64,000 nt of DNA, from positions 372,001-436,000 of the forward strand of contig NZ_JBNAGG010000003.1 of the NCBI RefSeq assembly GCF_049801075.1, in the 5' to 3' direction. Below the pieces are notes generated by a model. It searched no databases, was not told where the DNA came from, and saw nothing but the letters and a program-made list of their open reading frames with translations. The stretch comes from Maritalea sp049801075. Lineage in GTDB: Bacteria; Pseudomonadota; Alphaproteobacteria; Rhizobiales; Devosiaceae. This document shows, one piece after another, positions 50,764 through 58,604 of this stretch (its first letter is position 1; each line of letters starts with the position of its first letter). The position numbers and the translations under genes were made by a program.

Positions 50764-51411
50764 CTAGTTTTCGGCGCGGCTGAAATCGCCAGTTTCGCCA
50801 TTCATAACCCACAATTCAGCCGTGGAAATATCGAACCACGCGCCATGTAGATTAACAGCGCCGTCTTTTTCCATTTGGTTGATATAGGGGAAATTGCGCA
50901 AATTTTGCACAGAGCGTCGAATGGAGACGCGTTCGAGCGCGTTTTGCCGTTCAGCAGGCGTCATCACTTGATCGGTCGCCGCAACTTGCTCTGCCACCGG
51001 TGCGAGCATGCTCATCCATTTGCCGATAAAATCACCGTCATCCAATTTGGTGCCATCATTTGAAAGGGCAGCTTGGATGCCGCCACAACGGCCATGACCC
51101 ATCACCACAATGTCTTTAACGCCCAAACCTTTGACCGCAAATTCAATGGCGGCGGAGGTGGAGTGGTGGTTGCCATCTGGCGCGTAGGGTGGCACCAAAT
51201 TGGCCACATTGCGCACAACAAATAGTTCGCCGGGGCCTGCGGAAAAAATTGTTTCCGGCGCAGCACGGCTGTCGCAACATGCAATGATCAATACGGTTGG
51301 TTTTTGGCCCTTTTCCGCGAGTTCTTTATATTTCTCGCGCTCATTGATCAGCGCCGAGGAAGTGAATTCTTTATATCCCTTAATGAGTCGCTCTGGAAAA
51401 TTTGCCATCAA
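50764..51411 (-). CDS. Beta-class carbonic anhydrase
   Basis: Interconverts CO2 and bicarbonate with a zinc ion. The ligands are visible as Cys-x-Asp-x-Arg in IACCDSRAAPETIF near residue 50 and His-x-x-Cys in MGHGRCGGIQAAL near 107. The Asp-Arg dyad next to the first cysteine is intact. 215 residues and cytoplasmic. It stands alone, seven bases from the end of the convergent acetyltransferase gene. Confidence 0.95.
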   Translation of the reverse strand: MMANFPERLIKGYKEFTSSALINEREKYKELAEKGQKPTVLIIACCDSRAAPETIFSAGPGELFVVRNVANLVPPYAPDGNHHSTSAAIEFAVKGLGVKDIVVMGHGRCGGIQAALSNDGTKLDDGDFIGKWMSMLAPVAEQVAATDQVMTPAERQNALERVSIRRSVQNLRNFPYINQMEKDGAVNLHGAWFDISTAELWVMNGETGDFSRAEN

Positions 51412-51556
51412 TCTCTTTCATTTCATTGCCCTGCGCTCAATTTATTGATTGCGATGGCCAAAACAAGCATAAAAATCGCTAAACAGTTTGTTTAATTTCA
51501 AAAACCATGTGATCAATCTGCCAGATTGATCAATTGACCCAAAGAAAGAGGCCAAA

Positions 51557-51766
51557 ATGGATGTTTATCGATTTCTAAGCGCTGATGATGATTCCAGCTT
51601 CTGCCACAAGGTGACCAAGGCTTTGAGCGAAGGCTGGGTGCTTTATGGCGAGCCAAAATATTGCTTTGATCAAGCGGCAGGCAAAATGCGTTGTGGCCAA
51701 GCCGTGATCAAGCCAGTGGCAGATCAGCCTTATGATCCCGACAAGAAATTAACGGATTATGAGTAA
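51557..51766 (+). CDS. DUF1737 small protein
   Basis: A 69-residue protein matching the DUF1737 pattern: YRFLSADDDSSFCHKVTKAL, then EGWVLYGEPKYCFD, and VIKPV near the C terminus. Function unknown. AAAGAGG precedes the ATG. It sits between the carbonic anhydrase gene and the sdh operon. The region that follows (51767-51940) holds the sdh regulatory motifs. Confidence 0.85.
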   Translation: MDVYRFLSADDDSSFCHKVTKALSEGWVLYGEPKYCFDQAAGKMRCGQAVIKPVADQPYDPDKKLTDYE

Positions 51767-51796
51767 CTGATGCGTCAAATGAGAGCTTGATTTACG

Positions 51797-51812
51797 CTTT
51801 ACCTATAGGTAA
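51797..51812 (+). promoter_or_regulatory. Palindromic motif upstream of sdhC, shared with mdh
   Basis: CTTTACCTATAGGTAA contains the perfect 14-bp palindrome TTACCTATAGGTAA. A copy differing at one base (CTTTACCTATAGGGAA) lies just upstream of mdh. It is centred about 135 bases before sdhC. It looks like a binding site for a common regulator of the two TCA operons. Confidence 0.55.
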
Positions 51813-51846
51813 GCGTTGGTATCCGACTTAAGGTGGAGATGGTTTT

Positions 51847-51869
51847 CTTTGACGAACTGACGGTCAAAG
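51847..51869. promoter_or_regulatory. Inverted repeat upstream of sdhC
   Basis: CTTTGAC and GTCAAAG are perfect 7-bp arms around a nine-base centre. It could be a second operator or a hairpin in the leader; TTGACC follows at 51879 as a possible -35 element. No matching copy was seen near mdh. Confidence 0.4.
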
Positions 51870-51940
51870 GGTAATCATTGACCACACTCAAATAAAGCCG
51901 TTTGCACGGCGAGGGCAATTATAAAGGGGCATTTGACGCC

Positions 51941-52315
51941 ATGGCTGAACCCAACCGACCCTTATCACCTCACATTTTGATCTATAAAGAAGAAATCACC
52001 ATGGTGATGTCGATCGTGCATCGGATCACGGGTGTGGGACTTTATACAGGCACGGCCTTTCTCGTGTGGTGGCTGGCTGCCGCCGCCATTGGCGACGGTG
52101 CATTTGCCGTTGCGCAGGGCTTTTTTGGCCATTGGTTCGGCAAGCTGATCCTGATTGGTTACACATGGGCATTGTTCCACCACATGCTGGGCGGTTTGCG
52201 CCACTTTGTTTGGGACCTTGGCAAGGGCTATGGGCCTGAGCGTTACACCATGGCTTGGGCAACCATTGGTGGATCCATCATTCTCACGGGCATTGTTTGG
52301 CTATTTTTGATTTAG
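51941..52315 (+). CDS. sdhC: Succinate dehydrogenase cytochrome b556 subunit
   Basis: Membrane anchor subunit of complex II, which binds heme b and ubiquinone together with SdhD. RPLSPHILIYKEEITMVMSI, then HRITGVGLYTG with the family signature, and HHMLGGLRHFVWDLGKG with the heme-ligand histidine near residue 83. Three membrane segments. The ATG at 51941 gives 124 residues and the standard MAEPNRPLSPH start. AAAGGGG lies about eleven bases upstream. First gene of sdhCDA-x-x-sdhB. Confidence 0.95.
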   Translation: MAEPNRPLSPHILIYKEEITMVMSIVHRITGVGLYTGTAFLVWWLAAAAIGDGAFAVAQGFFGHWFGKLILIGYTWALFHHMLGGLRHFVWDLGKGYGPERYTMAWATIGGSIILTGIVWLFLI

Positions 52316-52333
52316 CGCTTTGGGGGGCTAAAA

Positions 52334-52714
52334 ATGAGTTTTCGTACACCTTTATCACGGGTGACCGGGCTTGGGTCCGCCAAAAGCGGCACTGAGCATT
52401 TCTGGAACCAGCGCATGACGGCTTTGGCCAATTTGCCGCTTATGTTGTTTTCGGTTTGGCTGGTGATCACACTGGTTGGCGCGGATCGCGCGCAAATGGT
52501 GGCCACATTCGCCAATCCGTTCATTACCGGCTTTGCCATCCTCACCATTTTGTCGGCCAGCATTCACATGCGCTTGGGGCTGCAAGTGGTGATTGAAGAT
52601 TATGTGCACACGGAAAGCACCAAATGGCTGTTGATGATGCTCAATAGCTTTTTTGCCTTCGGCGTGGCGATCATCGCCATTGTGTCTCTATTGAAATTGA
52701 GTTTTGGAGGATAG
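52334..52714 (+). CDS. sdhD: Succinate dehydrogenase membrane anchor subunit
   Basis: Second anchor of complex II. RTPLSRVTGLGSAKSGTEHFWNQRMTALAN (opening block) leads into three hydrophobic segments. ASIHMRLGLQVVIEDYVHTE contains the heme/quinone-side histidine and the conserved Asp-Tyr pair. 126 residues. GGGGGG precedes the start by nine bases. It lies 18 bases after sdhC and seven before sdhA. Confidence 0.95.
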   Translation: MSFRTPLSRVTGLGSAKSGTEHFWNQRMTALANLPLMLFSVWLVITLVGADRAQMVATFANPFITGFAILTILSASIHMRLGLQVVIEDYVHTESTKWLLMMLNSFFAFGVAIIAIVSLLKLSFGG

Positions 52715-52720
52715 GCCGGC

Positions 52721-54526
52721 ATGGCACTCAAAGGCGATTATAAAATTGTCGACCACGAATTTGACGTTGTGGTTGTTGGCGCTGGCGGCGCGGGATTGCG
52801 CGCGACGCTTGGCATGGCCGAACAAGGCTTGCGCACTGCTTGTATCTCAAAAGTGTTTCCTACACGTTCGCACACCGTTGCGGCGCAGGGCGGCATTGCG
52901 GCTTCGTTGGGCAATATGGGCCCGGATAGCTGGCAGTGGCATATGTATGACACCGTAAAGGGTTCTGATTGGTTGGGCGATAATGATGCGATGGAATATC
53001 TCGCACGCGAAGCGCCAAAAGCCGTTTATGAGCTTGAGCACTATGGCGTGCCTTTCTCGCGGACTGAAGAAGGCAAAATCTATCAGCGCCCATTTGGCGG
53101 CCACATGCAAAATTATGGTGAAGGCCCCCCAGTGCAGCGCACATGTGCGGCAGCTGACCGGACAGGCCACGCAATTTTGCATACGCTTTATGGCCAGTCT
53201 TTGCGCAACAATGCGCAGTTCTTCATTGAATATTTCGCCACAGATTTGTTGATGAGCGAAGATGGTGAATGCCAGGGCGTGATCGCTTGGAAATTGGACG
53301 ATGGCACCATTCACCGTTTCCGCGCCAAGCAAACCGTTTTGGCGACTGGTGGTTATGGCCGTGCCTATTTCTCCGCGACTTCTGCCCACACTTGTACCGG
53401 CGATGGCGGCGGCATGGTGGCGCGCGCGGGCCTGCCGTTGCAAGATATGGAATTTGTGCAATTCCACCCAACAGGTATTTATGGCGCGGGCGTGTTGATC
53501 ACAGAAGGTGCGCGCGGCGAGGGTGGTTATTTGACCAACTCTGAAGGCGAACGCTTTATGGAGCGTTATGCGCCGAACGCCAAAGATTTGGCGTCACGTG
53601 ACGTGGTTTCGCGCTGCATGACCATGGAAATTCGTGAAGGCCGTGGCGTTGGCCCGAACAAAGACCACATCTTCTTGCATCTTGATCACCTTGATCCAGA
53701 TGTGTTGGCAGAGCGTTTGCCGGGCATTACCGAAAGCGCGAAAGTGTTTGCTGGTGTTGATTTGACCCGCGAGCCGATCCCCGTGATCCCAACGGTTCAC
53801 TACAATATGGGCGGCGTGCCGACCAATTATTGGGGTGAAGTGTTGAACCCAACAGCAGATGATCCGGATGCGATTGTACCGGGCCTAATGGCTGTGGGTG
53901 AAGCGGGCTGTGCTTCTGTGCATGGGGCCAACCGTTTGGGTTCAAACTCACTGATTGACTTGGTGGTGTTTGGCCGGGCGGCTGCGATCCGTGCAGGCAA
54001 AGTGGTGGACAAAGAAGCTCCGGTGCCAGACGTGAACGAAGCCAGCTTCGACAAGTCTATGGAGCGCTTTGATCGCTTGCGTTATGCGGATGGTTCAATC
54101 TCCACCGCGCAGTTGCGCGATAAGATGCAGCGGGCCATGCAAGAGGATGCTGCGGTGTTCCGCACCGAAGAAACTCTGCAATCTGGCGTGAAGCGCATGA
54201 CAGAGATTTGGGGCGAAATGGCCGATGTGAAGGTGCATGACCGCTCAATGATCTGGAACACTGATTTGGTGGAAACGCTTGAGCTTGAAAACTTGATGGC
54301 CAATGCGATTGCGACGGTTGTTTCGGCGGAGGCCCGCAAGGAAAGCCGCGGTGCCCATGCGCGTGAAGATTATCCGGATCGGGATGATACAAACTGGCGT
54401 CAGCACTCTATTTCTCGTTTGTCAGAAGATGGCAAGGTGGATCTATCTTTGCGTGATGTGCATGTGGACCCCATCTCAGAAGAAGTGGATTTGGCGAAAA
54501 TCGCACCGAAAGCTCGGGTTTACTAA
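52721..54526 (+). CDS. sdhA: Succinate dehydrogenase flavoprotein subunit
   Basis: Oxidises succinate to fumarate with covalently bound FAD. The dinucleotide motif VVVVGAGGAGLRATLG is at residues 12-27. RSHTVAAQGGIAASLGN follows and includes the FAD-linking histidine (in RSHTV, near 45). QFHPTGIYGAG and HGANRLGSNSLIDLVVFGR are further signatures. 601 residues, complete. Two unrelated genes, not sdhB, follow directly. A DUF1674 assembly-factor gene lies elsewhere in the window. Confidence 0.98.
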   Translation: MALKGDYKIVDHEFDVVVVGAGGAGLRATLGMAEQGLRTACISKVFPTRSHTVAAQGGIAASLGNMGPDSWQWHMYDTVKGSDWLGDNDAMEYLAREAPKAVYELEHYGVPFSRTEEGKIYQRPFGGHMQNYGEGPPVQRTCAAADRTGHAILHTLYGQSLRNNAQFFIEYFATDLLMSEDGECQGVIAWKLDDGTIHRFRAKQTVLATGGYGRAYFSATSAHTCTGDGGGMVARAGLPLQDMEFVQFHPTGIYGAGVLITEGARGEGGYLTNSEGERFMERYAPNAKDLASRDVVSRCMTMEIREGRGVGPNKDHIFLHLDHLDPDVLAERLPGITESAKVFAGVDLTREPIPVIPTVHYNMGGVPTNYWGEVLNPTADDPDAIVPGLMAVGEAGCASVHGANRLGSNSLIDLVVFGRAAAIRAGKVVDKEAPVPDVNEASFDKSMERFDRLRYADGSISTAQLRDKMQRAMQEDAAVFRTEETLQSGVKRMTEIWGEMADVKVHDRSMIWNTDLVETLELENLMANAIATVVSAEARKESRGAHAREDYPDRDDTNWRQHSISRLSEDGKVDLSLRDVHVDPISEEVDLAKIAPKARVY

Positions 54527-54527
54527 G

Positions 54528-54989
54528 ATGCGCTTTCGTTCCGGGTTGGTTGCTATGGCAGGCATTGCGGCGATGCTGTTGGCGGGGTGTGCAGTTACTG
54601 CTGACCCCTCCGCGCGTGGCGTTGACGCTTGGAGCAACGGCACCAGCTGGAACGAAGATGGCCAAGCAGTGACCACCAAAGCGCAAGCTGAACAAGATTT
54701 GGTCGGATTGTGGATTTTGGCTGACAATGCAGATCGCGATTGCAAGATTGAATTGCGGACCGATGGGGCAAGCAACGCATCAATGCTCAAGGCTATGCCC
54801 ACAAACGACTGCATGAGTGTGATGCAGCATGTGGCTGGCTGGAATTTGGCTGAAGGCAAGATTGTGCTGTTTGACAAAAATAGCCGTCAGATCGGTTCAT
54901 TTGAGGCCGCCAAACGATATCGTTATCAGGGCGAACTCACGATCTCCACTGGGGCAAGCTTGCCCGCAACTTTTGTGCGGGGTGCCTAA
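54528..54989 (+). CDS. Lipoprotein with AprI/Inh-type beta-barrel domain
   Basis: A 153-residue protein with a lipoprotein signal, AMLLAGC at about residues 15-21, giving an acylated cysteine. The mature part resembles the alkaline protease inhibitor (AprI/Inh, Omp19-like) fold: DLVGLWILADN, DCKIELRTDG, ending ATFVRGA, with two further cysteines that may be bridged. Inh proteins inhibit serralysin-type proteases; Omp19 of Brucella is a relative. It starts two bases after the sdhA stop, inside the sdh operon. A paralog lies at 56683. Confidence 0.75.
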   Translation: MRFRSGLVAMAGIAAMLLAGCAVTADPSARGVDAWSNGTSWNEDGQAVTTKAQAEQDLVGLWILADNADRDCKIELRTDGASNASMLKAMPTNDCMSVMQHVAGWNLAEGKIVLFDKNSRQIGSFEAAKRYRYQGELTISTGASLPATFVRGA

Positions 54990-54990
54990 G

Positions 54991-55431
54991 ATGGCGGCTC
55001 AGGCGGGTTATTCAGGCACACCATTGCCCAAAAAGCTGGGGCTAAAGGACGGCCAGAACGTGCTTTTTGTGGATTTGCCTGAAAGCCAGCATGAACTCGT
55101 CAGCGCGCGTGAATTTGGGCTGATTGTGGAAAGCGATTGGCCGGAATTGGCAGATCAAACAACCCGATTTGATGTGGTGCACGGCTTTACCAAGCAGAAA
55201 AGCCAGCTTGAACAGAATATTCCGTTGTTGCAACGGGTGATTGTGCCAGATGGCATGATCTGGATTTCATGGCCGAAGAAGGCCGCAAAAGTTGAAACAG
55301 ATGTCACCGAAGATGTGGTGCGGGCGCTTGCGCTTCAAACCGATCTTGTTGATGTCAAAGTCTGTGCTGTTGATGCGATATGGTCGGGGCTAAAGCTCGT
55401 CATTCGCAAAGAACAACGGCATTTGCATTAG
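54991..55431 (+). CDS. DUF3052 family protein
   Basis: A 146-residue cytoplasmic protein matching DUF3052: GYSGTPLPKKLGLKDGQNVL (opening block), then a middle with VVHGFTKQKSQLEQNIPLLQ, and PDGMIWISWPKKAAK. Function unknown. It begins one base after the preceding stop and ends 13 bases before sdhB, so it is embedded in the sdh operon. The ATG at 54991 is chosen because everything upstream in frame is shadow sequence of the lipoprotein gene. Confidence 0.88.
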   Translation: MAAQAGYSGTPLPKKLGLKDGQNVLFVDLPESQHELVSAREFGLIVESDWPELADQTTRFDVVHGFTKQKSQLEQNIPLLQRVIVPDGMIWISWPKKAAKVETDVTEDVVRALALQTDLVDVKVCAVDAIWSGLKLVIRKEQRHLH

Positions 55432-55444
55432 GGAGCCGATAGCA

Positions 55445-56221
55445 ATGGTTCAATTGACCCTGCCTAAGAACTCGCAGCCCAAAAAGGGCAAGACCTGGCC
55501 GAAACCTTCGGGCAGCAATGTGCGAGAATTTCATATTTATCGCTATGATCCGGATGGTGGCGACAATCCGCGTATCGACACCTACTTTGTCGATTTGGAT
55601 GATTGCGGCCCCATGGTGCTGGACGCACTTTTGTACATCAAAGACAAGGTGGACCCCACTTTGACTTTGCGCCGGTCGTGCCGTGAGGGTATTTGCGGGT
55701 CTTGCGCCATGAATATTGGCGGGTTGAACACGTTGGCCTGCACCAAAGGTATTGATGAGTTTAAAGGCCCAATCAATGTATATCCATTGCCGCACATGCC
55801 TGTGGTGAAGGATTTGGTGCCAGATTTGACCAATTTTTACGCTCAGCACCGTTCGATCAAGCCTTGGTTGCAAACCAAGACACCGGAGCCACGCACCGAA
55901 TGGCTGCAAGCGCGGGAAGATCGCGAAAAGCTTGATGGGCTTTATGAGTGTATTCTTTGTGCTTGTTGCTCAACCTCGTGCCCGAGCTATTGGTGGAATG
56001 GCGATCGTTATTTGGGGCCAGCTGTTTTGCTACAAGCCTATCGCTGGTTAATCGATAGCCGCGATGAAGCAACCGGTGAGCGCTTGGACGATCTGGAAGA
56101 TCCGTTCCGGCTTTATCGTTGTCACACCATCATGAATTGCGCCAATACGTGTCCGAAAGGGTTGAACCCGGCCAAGGCGATTGGTGAGATCAAGAAAATG
56201 ATGGTTGAGCGCGCCATCTAG
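55445..56221 (+). CDS. sdhB: Succinate dehydrogenase iron-sulfur subunit
   Basis: Carries the 2Fe-2S, 4Fe-4S and 3Fe-4S clusters that pass electrons from FAD to quinone. The plant-type ferredoxin cysteines are in RRSCREGICGSCAMNIGG and LACTKG near residues 77-102. CILCACCSTSCPSYWWN binds the next cluster, and HTIMNCANTCPKGLNP the last. 258 residues. GGGAG precedes the start. A terminator follows at 56234. Confidence 0.98.
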   Translation: MVQLTLPKNSQPKKGKTWPKPSGSNVREFHIYRYDPDGGDNPRIDTYFVDLDDCGPMVLDALLYIKDKVDPTLTLRRSCREGICGSCAMNIGGLNTLACTKGIDEFKGPINVYPLPHMPVVKDLVPDLTNFYAQHRSIKPWLQTKTPEPRTEWLQAREDREKLDGLYECILCACCSTSCPSYWWNGDRYLGPAVLLQAYRWLIDSRDEATGERLDDLEDPFRLYRCHTIMNCANTCPKGLNPAKAIGEIKKMMVERAI

Positions 56222-56233
56222 CTGTTACACTGA

Positions 56234-56258
56234 AAGCCGCCTTTAAGAGGCGGTTTTC
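56234..56258 (+). terminator. sdh operon terminator
   Basis: CCGCCT and AGGCGG, extended by A/T and G/T pairs, form a stem over TTAAG, followed by TTTTCTTTT. It lies 12 bases past the sdhB stop. Confidence 0.85.
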
Positions 56259-56274
56259 TTTTGAAAGGGCGATA

Positions 56275-56532
56275 ATGAGCCTCACGACCATTGCAAAAAT
56301 TGATGATTTGGGCGAAGCGCGCTTGTTGATCCTTGCGCTCAAGTCGCACGGCTTTCATCCCATTGAAGGAAATGAGGTTGGCCTAGCGGGCTTTGCCGGG
56401 GCCATAGGTCCAACGGGCGTACCCATCATGTTGCCCTCTGGCGAAGCCGAGGATGCCAAATTATTGTTGGATAGTTTGCGTGAGGACTTCAAAAAAGACA
56501 GTGAATCTGATCCATCGGGCGAAGAGACGTAA
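56275..56532 (+). CDS. Small protein, DUF2007-like
   Basis: An 85-residue protein. The N-terminal two thirds (TTIAKIDDLGEARLLILALKSHGFHP, quoted as one region) resemble the DUF2007 fold, an alpha/beta signal-protein-like domain. PIMLPSGEAEDAKLLLDSL completes it, and the acidic tail is disordered. Function unknown. It lies just after the sdh terminator. Confidence 0.72.
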   Translation: MSLTTIAKIDDLGEARLLILALKSHGFHPIEGNEVGLAGFAGAIGPTGVPIMLPSGEAEDAKLLLDSLREDFKKDSESDPSGEET

Positions 56533-56682
56533 ACTCGCCACATTCCTGACTAGAACAAAAGATAGGCCGATTGCCTTGAATTGCGGCGTGTTGAGCATGC
56601 AGGGGCTTGACTGATTATGGTTGATAGCCTTTTAACCTTTTTCAAGCAGGCTAAGAACATTCCGCACAAAGGAGACTCGTGC

Positions 56683-57300
56683 ATGGCGAAAAATTTTGTG
56701 AAACTTGTACAACTGGGGTGCGTTGCAGGTGTTTTCGCACTGGCCGGGTGCACAACTACGCGTTCGCCATTCTCATCCTCCTCACGCAATTCCGCGCCAC
56801 CGGAGCAGTTGAGCCCGGTCAATACAGGCACTGTCAATCAATCTGAATTGCCGCCTGTTGATGGCAGCCAGCCGCAATCACAAGATCCGCAATTGGCAAG
56901 CAACCAGACCACAGATGGACAGGCTGAATCCTTGTTTGGTGAAAGTGATGGTTCGTTTGTGTCGCTAAATGATGTGAATGAAAACACCAATGTTGCTGGC
57001 CGTGATCTGACCGGGAATTTGACTGTATTGAAGCTATTGGGCGTTTGGACCATGCAGGCGGGCGAAGAGACGTGTCGCCTCAACCTCACCCAATCGGCCA
57101 AAGGCTCTACAGGGCGCTATCGGGCGTCCGCGCCAAACTGCGCTGTGCCATCAATCGCGGCCGTGAGCTCTTGGCAGTTGGCAGGCAACCAAGTGCAATT
57201 GTTTAATGAGCAAGGTCAAATGATTGGCAATCTGCTGAAAAATGGTGAGCGCTTCGTGGGCACCATGGCAGGCGGCCAAGGCGTATCCATGGTCGGATAA
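56683..57300 (+). CDS. Lipoprotein with AprI/Inh-type domain, second copy
   Basis: A 205-residue lipoprotein. The lipobox GVFALAGC ends at Cys22 or so. A low-complexity Ser/Pro/Gln/Asn linker of about 95 residues follows. The C-terminal domain (LLGVWTMQAGEETCRLNL onward, ending VGTMAGGQGVSMVG) matches the smaller lipoprotein at 54528 in its spacing of cysteines and strands. The ATG at 56683 follows AAAGGAGA at good spacing. It is close in type to Brucella Omp19-like proteins. It probably sits in the outer membrane. Confidence 0.78.
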   Translation: MAKNFVKLVQLGCVAGVFALAGCTTTRSPFSSSSRNSAPPEQLSPVNTGTVNQSELPPVDGSQPQSQDPQLASNQTTDGQAESLFGESDGSFVSLNDVNENTNVAGRDLTGNLTVLKLLGVWTMQAGEETCRLNLTQSAKGSTGRYRASAPNCAVPSIAAVSSWQLAGNQVQLFNEQGQMIGNLLKNGERFVGTMAGGQGVSMVG

Positions 57301-57328
57301 TCATTTTCTAGCCGAACAAAGGCCTTTT

Positions 57329-58483
57329 ATGGGGCATTCATTTTTCGCGCATTATCAAAAGCTGGTCGATGATCAGGTGCTTAAACCTGATCCGGCGCAG
57401 GCAGATATTGTGCGTCAATTTGATGAGCTGGCGCAGAAGCTTCAACATCACCAATCGCAAAAGCCCAATTTCTTTCAGCGGATACTGGGGCAAGATCATG
57501 CCGAAGATGCTCCGCAAGGGCTATATATTTGGGGTGATGTTGGCCGCGGCAAAACCATGTTGATGGACTTGTTTTTCAACCATATTGAGGTTGAAAAAAA
57601 ACGTCGGGTACATTTTCACGAATTTATGGCGGAAGTGCATGAAGGCATTGCAGCCTTTCGAAAAAGCGAGCGTGGCAAGGAAAACGGACGGCGCGACCCC
57701 ATTCCCTATGTGACCGCGCCGATTATTGAAAAGGTCAAGCTGCTTTGCTTTGACGAATTTCACGTGAACGACATAACTGACGCCATGTTGCTGTCGCGCC
57801 TGTTCGGCCAGTTGTTTGAGGCTGGGCTGGTTGTGGTGGCAACGTCCAATGTGCCGCCAGAGGGGCTTTACAAGAACGGGCTCAATCGCCAGCTCTTTGT
57901 GCCGTTCATTGAGCTGTTGCAGCAAAAGACAAAAGTTCTTCGCTTAGATGTTGATCACGATTATCGACGGGAGAAGCTGGAAGAACAGCCGATCTATTTC
58001 TTCGGCCACGACGACAAAGCGCAAGCGGGGTTGGATCGTGTGTGGAACAATCTCACGGGCGGGCAAACTGGCGAGCGCGAGAACATTGATCTGCAAGGGC
58101 GCACGTTTAGCGTGCCACAACAGGCGCTTGGGGTGATGCGAATCGGCTTTAAGCAATTGTGCGAAGCGCCGTTAGGTTCGCGCGATTACTTGCGCCTGTC
58201 CCACCATTACCACACCTTTATTATTGATGAGATCCCTTATCTTGATCGAGCGCGTAGCGATGCCGCGAAACGGTTCATCTTGCTTGTGGATACGCTTTAT
58301 GATCGCGGGTGCAAATTGTCCGCCTCCTTTGCGGCGCCGCTTGATGAGTTAAGTGGCGATGATCAAACGGCTTTTGAATTTCAACGCACCTTGTCGAGGC
58401 TGGTGGAGATGCGCTCTCTTGAATATTTGGGGGCGCCGCTTAATGATGTTGAAGAGACAGAGGAAAATTCTGTCGACGTGTGA
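57329..58483 (+). CDS. zapE: ZapE-like cell division ATPase (AFG1 family)
   Basis: A 384-residue P-loop ATPase. The Walker A motif GDVGRGKTMLMDL is near residue 70 and Walker B LLCFDEFHVND near 150. The sensor region VVVATSNVPPEGLYKNGL follows. ZapE in E. coli promotes Z-ring constriction, and the mitochondrial homologue AFG1/LACE1 handles respiratory chain proteins. In Rhizobiales it often precedes mdh, as here. The ATG at 57329 has AAAGG six bases upstream. Confidence 0.93.
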   Translation: MGHSFFAHYQKLVDDQVLKPDPAQADIVRQFDELAQKLQHHQSQKPNFFQRILGQDHAEDAPQGLYIWGDVGRGKTMLMDLFFNHIEVEKKRRVHFHEFMAEVHEGIAAFRKSERGKENGRRDPIPYVTAPIIEKVKLLCFDEFHVNDITDAMLLSRLFGQLFEAGLVVVATSNVPPEGLYKNGLNRQLFVPFIELLQQKTKVLRLDVDHDYRREKLEEQPIYFFGHDDKAQAGLDRVWNNLTGGQTGERENIDLQGRTFSVPQQALGVMRIGFKQLCEAPLGSRDYLRLSHHYHTFIIDEIPYLDRARSDAAKRFILLVDTLYDRGCKLSASFAAPLDELSGDDQTAFEFQRTLSRLVEMRSLEYLGAPLNDVEETEENSVDV

Positions 58484-58579
58484 CAAGTCCGGAAACGCTG
58501 GGTTTAGGGTGCAACTAATACGAAGGGTTCACTTGCACAACTAGTCACTTAGCGTTATTGAGGGACTGGAAACAACTTA

Positions 58580-58595
58580 CTTTACCTATAGGGAA
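58580..58595 (+). promoter_or_regulatory. Motif upstream of mdh shared with sdhC
   Basis: CTTTACCTATAGGGAA matches the sdhC motif at 15 of 16 bases; the mismatch breaks one arm of the palindrome. It ends nine bases before the mdh start codon, so it overlaps the leader or ribosome binding site. Binding here would act on initiation directly, in contrast to its distal place at sdhC. Confidence 0.5.
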
Positions 58596-58604
58596 ACTTG
58601 GGAA

